DNA of 64,000 nt from Lota lota (taxonomy: Eukaryota; Chordata; Actinopteri; Gadiformes; Lotidae), in contig JACYXH010000172.1 of NCBI GenBank assembly GCA_026745465.1, positions 1,681,001 to 1,745,000 of the forward strand. The letters are read 5' to 3'. Each line of letters begins with the position of its first letter. The stretch's first letter is position 1. The notes beneath the pieces are model-generated. The model worked only from the letters and a program-made list of their open reading frames with translations, was not told where the DNA came from and made no database searches. Positions 55,729-64,000 of this stretch are shown one piece after another. The position numbers and the translations under genes are program-made.

Positions 55729-56334
55729 TATGTGTTTTATCAAATAAATGCACACAAACAAATAAAGACCATCATCACCTCCACTGATATCAAAGAAGCA
55801 GGAGCCCCCTCAGGTTGTCTATATAAGTCGCTCGGTGGTGTCGACCATCTCTCCAGTGTTGTTTTCAGGAAGGAAGTGATGAGGAAACCATGAAGACGTG
55901 CCTGTGTTATTATCGGTGTCCTCTTTTTCTTATTTTTTTTTCGATATGGGAAGGCATGGGGGTATATATAAGTGGTTGGGGGAAGGTGTGTGCATGTGTG
56001 TGTGTGGGAGTGGTGGGGGGATGGACTGATTTCAAGGGCAATTGCATCATGAAACCCAAGTCAGTGGGGGGAGTCATGCCCCTGGGCTCAGAGGAGGAAT
56101 CACTTTTTTTCTTTTTTTAATCCGTGCACCGTGCCCAGTGTAATGTGAGACTCCTAATGTTCTCATTTTGAGACATGCAGGAAATCAGCCATAGAAAGCT
56201 AGACTATTTTCTGCCCAGAAGAGCATTGGGGGGCCTACTCTTTAAAACGATGTGCAGGCTTATACGTGCTCACAAAGGACCATTGAACGTGAACCATCCA
56301 CACTTGCTGCTAATGAACGTGGGCAGCAAAAACT

Positions 56335-56394
56335 GGACAAAGGAAATAACTGGATAAAGGAATATATATATATTTATTTTCCTTTGTCCAGTTT
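56335..56394. repeat. Inverted repeat around an AT core
   Basis: AAAAACTGGACAAAGGAAAT near 56329 and ATTTTCCTTTGTCCAGTTTT near 56376 are nearly exact reverse complements flanking a TATATATATAT core. This gives a strong hairpin, perhaps a small MITE. Confidence 0.7.
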
Positions 56395-58577
56395 TTTATC
56401 AAACCAAAACTGCTTTCAACATACAAGTACCTACCATATAGAGTGATATAAGTGTAATTTTAACAGGGAAATTCAAACATGAATTTGTGACATGTGTACT
56501 ATGGTATTGATTAATATCCCTCCCTTACAGGACAATACCGGCCTGCGATCATCATAATCTCTCCTGGCTTCACTAAAACATCCGTTATCAATATACTTTG
56601 TTAAAACCACTTCCTTCTGATTCTGCTGAAGCGCATTTAGCGTGAGCGTGCCAAATGTAAACAATGGCAATATAAAACGTTCGTCTTTTCGAATCAATGC
56701 AAGTCGCATCAGTACGGAGTTTGTGGACAAAGAAAGTGTTATTGCCGCACAGGTACTTTTATGTTGTGTCTGTACGGGGTTTGTGGACCAAATAAACTGA
56801 ATTGCCATACAAGTACTTACAAAATGTGCTATCACAAGGACCAAAGTGCTACTGCTATTGTTTGCCTTCGTGGGAGGCGCGTTCATGCAAAATGCTCTTA
56901 GGATCAGAAACGGCACAACAAAGTGATTTTGACCAATTGTATTGGTAGCGGATGCTTAAGTGAAACCAGGAGAGACAGTTACGATGGTTTCCTCACAGAC
57001 CGGTATTGTCCTTTAAGGTGTGAAAAAATTTCTTGAACTGAATTTAGCTTGAACAAAAATTTACAACCAAAACAACATGAAAGCCAAGCATTCATTGACA
57101 TCACCAGTTATTTACCATTAAGTTGTTTACAGAACTAAGTGTCTCTTGTATTCACTTCTAATCGTTTTTTTAATGCATACAGATTGTACATACATTGTAT
57201 TATACGTAATGCAACTACAACTAATCTCAACATAACTGCTTTGAATCATAATGCCATTTTGAAGGTGCACTAATCCAAAATCCTAGTTGAGATGAGGTCA
57301 GTCCCGCAACGAGTATAGCACGTTGGTTTTAGAGGATACGCAACGCAACGGCTCCCATAGAGCACTGGAAGCTATTCAATAGTCATAAAAAAAAAAAAGT
57401 AGTTGCTGAACAAATATATACTCTGCTTCAAATTACATCACTGACATGACATCATGGCATGCGGTTGACAGCTTTAAATGTAATCCTCGAGCCTCCAAAA
57501 TATGCCACGACTTGACGGGGCTAGTTTGAAAACAACACCAAGCTGCCTGCAGACGAGTAGGCGTCCTTGTGCTCGGGTGATGACGTGACGCTTATGTAAT
57601 CACGCTCCGGAATGCATGGCAGCCGAGGCGACTGTACTGGCAGCGTGCGTGCAGGTGTGTTGCTGCACTGTTTATAGTGCAACAATGGAAACTCGTTGGT
57701 AGAAATGAATGGTAAAAGAAAGGTTTGCAAATGCTTCACACTGATATGATGGGAGATTGTACATGTTGTAAGGATGCTTAAAAAAAAGAGTTTATTTTAA
57801 AAAAGCTATAGAAAAAGGAAGCAAAGCAGAGTAGAGCTGCACCGAAATGCGATTAATCAAACAATACTTTTTCTGATTAATCGATTCATAATCTATTATA
57901 GTCTATAAAATGTTATAATTAGTAGAACATTCCCATCAAAGGTCCAAAGTGATTAATACAATTTAAACTTGCTTTATCTGGCAAGCAGCCTATTTTATAA
58001 TGATCTATGAATCAAACTGTAATGTCCTCGACACGGCCGGTTTTGTCTTTCATCAAGGTAGATCTACATTCAATGAACTGCTCTGATATTGTCCAATAGT
58101 CATACAATGAATGGGTATGTAATTTATAATCCAATCTAATCTCCAGATCAATAATCATTCATTCACAATTTTGATTGTTAACTGATAGCATGTACTGCTA
58201 GCAAATGTAAGCATGTAGCCAATACTACTGGTAAACTAACTTGAACGACACAAATTATCATTGTAAATTCACAAATGAAAGTTTCACAAAAACAATTATG
58301 TAGAAATTTAGATTAGATTAAATTAAATCACAACATAGATGCTACCGAAGGCATAAGGATTTGGCAGATTAACTGAACGATCTCCATTATGTTTCTGTGC
58401 TGTACTTCCTGTTTGTCTCATGTAGTGGCAATAACTAACATCATAGGTTATGCACAGTGACGCTATAATTTATCATCACTAGGTGATGCTGAAACTGAAG
58501 CAAGAATATAGTATTAACAGATTAAACAACTGGTCTGGCGTGTTTAAACACCATTAACCAAACGGTCTGTTGCCTAG

Positions 58578-60457
58578 TTACAATGTCTTGATTTTAGGAG
58601 CTATCAGGGGGGCTGTTTCAGTGACGGGCCGCATAAAGACTTTAGTCCCATCTCTCCTGGAGAACATAATCTCCACCTTGCATACTTTACTCTCTTTGCT
58701 GGGGAATTGGGGAATTTTAATTACAAGCCACAAAGGCCATTCGTATATTTTACGATAGTTGTCCTTGATGAGCACCTTTCCAGGTTCCAGGTCTGGCTGC
58801 CAGGATTGCCACTTCCTCCATGGCTGGAGTGAAGAGAGGTGTTGTTTCCTCTATCTGTGCCAGAAGGTCAGTGCTAGGTGGTTGACCTGGTATTACTGGC
58901 GGTTGTTGTGGTCCTTGACCCAGTCACCAACTGAGAAAGAAGAAGGACTGTGGTAGCAGGTGTCAGTATGAGGGGATCGTCTGGATCGGTAGGCACCGGA
59001 GCGAGAGGTCTGGCATTGATGATCACTGCCACCTCTGCCATTAGTGTGGTGAGTGCCTCGTGTGAGCTTTGAAGACCGAAGCTGAAGGAACAGAGTCCAG
59101 GATCATTCTTGCTTCACCAATCTTCCTCTCCCATGAGCCACCCATGTGAGAGGCATGGGGAGGATTTACCTTCTTGGTACAGCTCTGGTCTAAGAGAAAC
59201 TTCACTACAGAAGTGTTGTCAATGTTGGACAGAAGCCTGAGATCCTGGCAGTCACTGGTGAAATGGGTTCCTCAAGCAAAACAAATTTGTTTAATTGGGC
59301 CTGAGAGCGTTTGTATAACTTGATCTGTGTAGAGATTCAATGACCTCAATGTGAACACCTCTTACACTCATACAAGTAAATAACACAGTCTAATGTGTTT
59401 GGATGTGTCATTGTCCCGAAACCACAGGAATCATGGGAAGTTGCCGTCTTCCTCCCTTACAAGGAAACAGTGGAACATCAGTTGGATGTTTGCTGTTATG
59501 GCCACTGCTTCTTTGTGGAATCGTTTTAGTATTGAGGTCTGGCCCAGTTAACAGAACATCATTGAGTGACACTTTCTTAGGGTATTATTTGCTGGAGGTA
59601 GGTAAGTACCATTGCTCTTCCTCTTCTTTGAGAGGAGGTTGTCAGGCAGGTGTCACCTTGATGTATTGAACTGCAGCGAAGCTACCCAACTGTTGCTGTC
59701 TTCATTAGGCCTTGTTCCATTATTTATAGGAATGAGATGTCTTGGATGGACAGAGACAGTTTGTTGTCATCACCTGTCTGCTAGAACTACACAGCCCAAT
59801 TGATCAGCTTTTTGGTTACAGGTAAGATTCTCCTTGAAGCTCACTCTAGAATGATCAGGATCCTGGAAGTGCCTGTACATCCCTTTCACATGAAAGACAT
59901 GAGGGCAGGATTGAAAGATCAAATGGTGTTCCGTTTCTGTTGTGGTGGTGTAGAATGCATCACAGTAAAAGGCATGTGAACAACTCCCAATCAAATTACC
60001 AATGGTCACCCACCCCAGATCTATCTTCTGGGCATAGGGTGCATGGTTAGGAATGTTCACTTGTGGAACATTGTGGACTCTTATGATATCCCAGCCGAGA
60101 AGGAGCCTGAGGTTCAAGCTCTGGAATGAGGTGAGCTATTGATTTGAGGTGTGGGTGGTTGACAGCAATGTTTGGTGTTGGAATCTCAAAGTTGTTGTTG
60201 GGGATATCATTGTACTCCAAGAGACTTGGTAGGGTGATACTCACTTTTCCATCCAATGATTCAATATGGTAGCCGTAAACTCTTCTCCCCATAATCTCTG
60301 TCACTCCAGAGCAGGTCCTGAGTAGATATGGAGAAGAGACATTGAAGATGTCAAATAACTTGGATCCAGCCAAGGACCTATTGCTTTGCTCATCGAAGAT
60401 ACTATAGACATTAATTGGTCTGTCACAATGGGTTCTTCTCTTCTTACTGCTTTTCAC
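58578..60457 (-). mobile_element. BEL/Pao LTR-retrotransposon pol remnant
   Basis: Read on the minus strand, in order: a retropepsin-like (DUF1758-type) segment at about 60457-60130 with the DEQSNRSL active-site region and a GRRVYGYHIESLDG block; a linker at 60117-59990 with WDIIRVHN and APYAQKIDLGWV; the start of the reverse transcriptase at about 59640-59350, with a LNDVLLTGPDLN-like stretch; and then an integrase C-terminal part at about 59290-58578, with HASHMGGSWERKIGEARMIL, IINARPLAPV and WPLWLV blocks. The middle of RT and RNase H are missing, and frameshifts and stops interrupt all parts. No LTRs or gag seen. It is a dead fragment about 1.9 kb long. Confidence 0.85.
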
Positions 60458-60795
60458 AAAAAGCCTGACACCTTCGGATCAGATGGGGCTTTTAATGTAT
60501 CGGACAATGCCCATCTGGGTCGGGGGTTAATGCATGAGAGACAGAGGAAGCTGCATGTCAGACATCGGTCTTGTGAACTGAGATTTATTTCTGTCTGTTT
60601 TGTTTCCAGGGAGTGCGGTCTGCTTGTGGTCTGATGAAGTTAACAAAAACTCAAAGGGAGGGAAAAACACACAATGTTGTTGATTATAGTTTTATCCAAG
60701 AGACGGCCACTTTCTTGAAGACTAAAAGGTTACTTTTTTACTTTGTTTGGTATACATTTATAATACTTGGATGAGGATATGAAAGTGTATAGGCC

Positions 60796-60910
60796 GATGT
60801 GTTTAGACTCCCAGCCGAAAGGTACTGTGCTCCTTACCCCTCACCAATTCCTCAATGACATGAATCTGAATTCACTATTAGTCGCTTTGGATAAAAGCAT
60901 CTGCTAGACC
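60796..60910 (-). mobile_element. Dispersed teleost repeat, copy 2 (inverted)
   Basis: Reverse complement shares AGCAGATGCTTTTATCCA and the GTACCTTTCGGCTGGGAGTC block with 42604-42780. It lies about 340 bp beyond the BEL/Pao remnant. Confidence 0.6.
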
Positions 60911-62348
60911 TTGGTGTCTTAATAGTATCTTTAGGGGGGTCAGAGCGCTAATGCAGTGGGTGGCATAGCCGTCGTTGTTATTGCTTGCATGGACAGAGAC
61001 ACGGAACATATCCTGTGTTTTAGATTCCTTCTTTGTTCCTTTTTTGTGTCAGTGTCTGGTACCTGTTCTTCAACCTTTAGTGTCCTTGAGTAACATAAAA
61101 GGTGCTTCCAAATTGAATGTGCAATTATTAGTGATTTCTTTTTTATCACATAACCGTATGCTAACTTCCATGTTAGCTTAAGGTCAGGATGTTCCCCCGT
61201 AACGACATGCTGGATCTTGCTAGCCTTTCTAAGGGGCGAGACTTCTCACACCTTTTAATGGGAATGAATTCTTTGTTCAGGTTTATTCATGTCTTATACC
61301 CTGTAAAGTCACCGTTGCAGCATGTTTAACAATGTACTATTTCTGCTCTACTACGCTAGTAGTCTATTTGCTACAGTGTGGAGTCGACGTGCTGGTTCAC
61401 AGAGACAGGAGAGAGATCCTCGGGGGTTCTGTGGCGCCAGCTATCTCTGCAGGATCTCTCATTTCCCAGCTGCCCCGGTGTTTCCTGGAACAGCCACAGC
61501 ACTCATGGAGCTCAGCATCAGACGGCCGGAGCACGCGGGGAGCAGAGACATTATTTAATGGACGTTTTTCAAATGTTATTTTCCTTATTTAAAATCCTCT
61601 TCTGTTCTCTTTTATTTAAATCAGAACATGAGTTAAATAACCAGAACAAGCCATTGACACACACTCAACAATGTGTGTGTCCATTTGTTTATGTATGTGT
61701 GTACTAGTTTATTTTTTAGGTATGTATGCATTTCTTTTAAATAATTTGTATTTAACACTTTTGTTCTAGATGATCGTTCAAGAGTTCCCTCAAACCTTGA
61801 TTATTTTTTGTAAATTATTACCCCAGTGCTTTTATTTACATTGTCTCATGCCTACCTGTCCGTCTGTCTGTTTGTCTGGATTTCTGTCTTTCTCTCTCCC
61901 CCACAGACACACACATGCAAGCACTGTAATGACCTTTACTTGACGTACACACACACAGCGATGAACTACCTGCACACATACACACTCCCAAGTACACACT
62001 AAATCAAGCTCAAAGGACACACACACACACACACATGCTGTGCACACACACATACATGCATGGATTAATTAATGCATGTCACACACACACACAGCTAAAG
62101 CGCTGGCTAGCTCCAGTTTAGCGTTAGTTATCAGCAGTGTCGTAGCCATCGGTACTCCTGTCAACAGAGCTTGATGTTAGTGCTAGGGTTGAAAACTCAC
62201 ACACCATCTGCTCCGTTCCTCCATCACAGGGAGGAAGAGCGGCGCCCCCTCCTCCTAGCCAGGGCGCCTCGTGTGGAGCTGAGGAAGCCCTGAGACGTGT
62301 GTCTGTGTGTTTAAGAGAGAGAGATAGTGCTGTGTGTGTGTGTGTGTG

Positions 62349-62397
<49 letters not shown>

Positions 62398-63127
62398 AAG
62401 AAAGAAAGAAAATGATGTGTGTGTTTGATAGAGAGAGAGAGAGAGGAAGAGAATGATTTGAGGAAGAGAGAGCTAATGAGGGTTGTATTGCGTGTCTTTG
62501 AATGCATGTGTGTGTGTGTGTGAGAAAGATGGAGGGCTGTTTTTTGTCAGTGTGTGCCTGTGTGTGCATGCTTGTGTGCATGAGACTCCCGGCACCTTAT
62601 CTATCGATCGCTGATTAAATACGAGCACAGAAATATGAATATACAGCCACATAACCAATATATCAAATTAGAACCTTTATGGTTTAGAAAGTTATATTAG
62701 AACAACCAACTCCAACTATCTTCACCCAGATTTATTTTGATAGTTCTCACTGGTTTTCTCTGTCTCTCTCGCTCTTCTTTCACCCCTCCCCGTCGCCAAT
62801 CGCTAACGTTTGCACATCCCTTGGACGCGCATGTGCTTATCGTGGTGTCTGCCGACGTCACACGGCTGCACCCCTGGCGGACTCCATCCACACAGGCTCC
62901 AAATGAGTTGTAGACTATTAAACAGCTCCGCGTGCACCTTCCAACACCTTTTTCTCCATAATAGCCAGCACACAGGCGTGACCCACTTTCCACCAGTGCC
63001 ACGAAATTCCACCACTGTCTAGACGAGACATCGATTCCACCGTGGGCGATTGAAGAGGCTGTGGTTGTGAAGCCGCGTCTCTTGTGTGCGTGTGAACAGT
63101 TATGTGTGTCTGCATGTGCGTGTAAGC
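60911..63127. other. Intergenic stretch without recognised gene
   Basis: Contains short CA tracts around 61905-62095 and a GT/GA cluster at 62293-62460. Open frames are short or repeat-driven. Confidence 0.45.
62328..62450. repeat. Compound (GT)n/(GA)n/(GAAA)n repeat
   Basis: A GT run, then (GA)~22, then GAAAGAAAGAAA, GTGTGT and a second GA run. Confidence 0.93.
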
Positions 63128-63297
63128 CAGTGGTGGAAGCAGTAGTTTATCTTTTTATTAAGGTAAAAGTACAAATACCCTGACACAGAAATACTAGAGT
63201 AAAACTGAAAGTACCACATTGACATTTGTACCTAAGCAACCACATATAAGTACTGGCTCTTAAATGTGCTTAAGAATTAAAAGTAAAGGTCCTTACC
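63128..63297 (+). mobile_element. MITE-like non-autonomous DNA transposon (common teleost type)
   Basis: Begins CAGTGGTGGAAG and continues with AAGTAAAAGTAC-type words (GGTAAAAGTACAAATACC, AGTAAAACTGAAAGTACC, TAAAAGTAAAGGTCC). These are the hallmarks of a high-copy teleost MITE, which I believe is hAT-related. The right end is not seen, so it is truncated or diverged. Confidence 0.6.
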
Positions 63298-64000
63298 ATG
63301 TTAAATGCTCTTATGTCACAAAGCTTTTAATATGGCATCAGGATCGGAATTGGGCTGAAAACAGCCCGGACTTTGAAACAGACCGGCCAGCCAACCATAC
63401 AACCAACCCTAACAGCTGTCATCTGTCCTTAGCCTACATTCAATTGCAAACTTTAACCTTACTTGGCTACTGCTACATACGCATTTGTGTTATGTTTTGA
63501 CATTTGGTAACATTAACTTGGAGAGTTTGTTGTTTCTTCTTTCTTTAGAGAAGAAGTAAACAAAATGTAGATACAACTAAACCTAAATGCGACTCGATTG
63601 CACTCTGTAGGCCTACAATCTATGCACCCAGCACTCGCTCTTTGACTCTGACTCACAGTGGAACCCGGGAGAGGAGGACATACTATAGAACTCAACAGTG
63701 ATTTCACATTCACTCACTCCACTGACATTTCAGAAAGTCCTTATATATAGAGTTTTAAGCCTGGAACTTCTCCAACCAACTAAGAGATGAATCGTAACTG
63801 TAAAACAGTGGATTTGAAGCCCAACAAATTGGGGAAAATGGGAAAAAAAGGCAAAGGTGCAAGACTGTTAATATTTTAAGAGTGAAGGAACCACTCATCC
63901 CATCAACCATACTCTTCCAAATGACTTCAGACTAAACTATAGTTCAGCGCTTCTTGAATTCAACCATTGTCATTATTTAAGTGTTTATATTGTTAAAATG
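63298..64000. other. Window end, nothing recognised
   Basis: AT-rich sequence without a supported coding region, RNA gene or clear repeat. Confidence 0.5.

Larger units (their letters stand above)
53121..58560. other. acvr2a upstream intergenic DNA
   Basis: AT-rich, with no gene recognised. It holds a GA microsatellite (54083-54116), CA and GT/G tracts (55276-55728) and a short AT palindrome near 56361-56393 where CTTTGTCCAGTT mirrors the upstream AACTGGACAAAG. Confidence 0.5.

Overview
This is vertebrate nuclear DNA from a ray-finned (teleost) fish. It holds spliced genes with canonical introns, a fish-type Tc1 transposon, a BEL/Pao retrotransposon remnant and teleost-type interspersed repeats. 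Microsatellites ((CA)n, (GA)n) and 15-30 bp poly-G/poly-C tracts are unusually dense. Gadiform (cod-like) genomes are known for such density, but the species cannot be fixed from the sequence alone.

Three genes lie in the order mbd5 (-), orc4 (+), acvr2a (-). The same neighbours occur on human chromosome 2q22-q23. (1) mbd5, about 1-7.7 kb, minus strand: the first four coding exons are present, including the methyl-CpG-binding-like domain and the large disordered exon. The remaining exons lie beyond the left edge. Its intron 3 carries a dead 1.63-kb Tc1 element with TA target duplications. (2) orc4, about 12.2-18.55 kb, plus strand: a complete 13-coding-exon reading frame of 437 residues with Walker A and B motifs, and a 5' untranslated exon behind an ETS-site-bearing promoter. 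It is head-to-head with mbd5. (3) acvr2a, about 20-52.3 kb, minus strand: a complete 11-exon activin receptor type 2A reading frame of 522 residues (signal peptide, three-finger ectodomain, transmembrane helix, kinase). It is tail-to-tail with orc4, with a 10.6-kb first intron and a 6.2-kb fourth intron. The functions link only loosely: chromatin, replication origin and TGF-beta/activin signalling. The grouping is conserved synteny, not an operon.

From 52.3 to 64 kb lies acvr2a upstream DNA with a BEL/Pao pol remnant, a MITE-like repeat, a dispersed teleost repeat and simple repeats. No cellular gene was recognised there.

The most unusual signal is inside acvr2a. A ~35-copy, 38-bp minisatellite in intron 10 is built on the real 3' splice site of exon 11, so nearly every copy carries a decoy acceptor. 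A ~72-bp minisatellite in intron 8 carries six copies of the real exon 8 donor, including coding bases. CT-rich or CA-rich tracts lie next to most other acvr2a exon boundaries, and a 68-bp unit is duplicated on either side of exon 5. Together these suggest that local repeat expansion copies splice sites in this locus.
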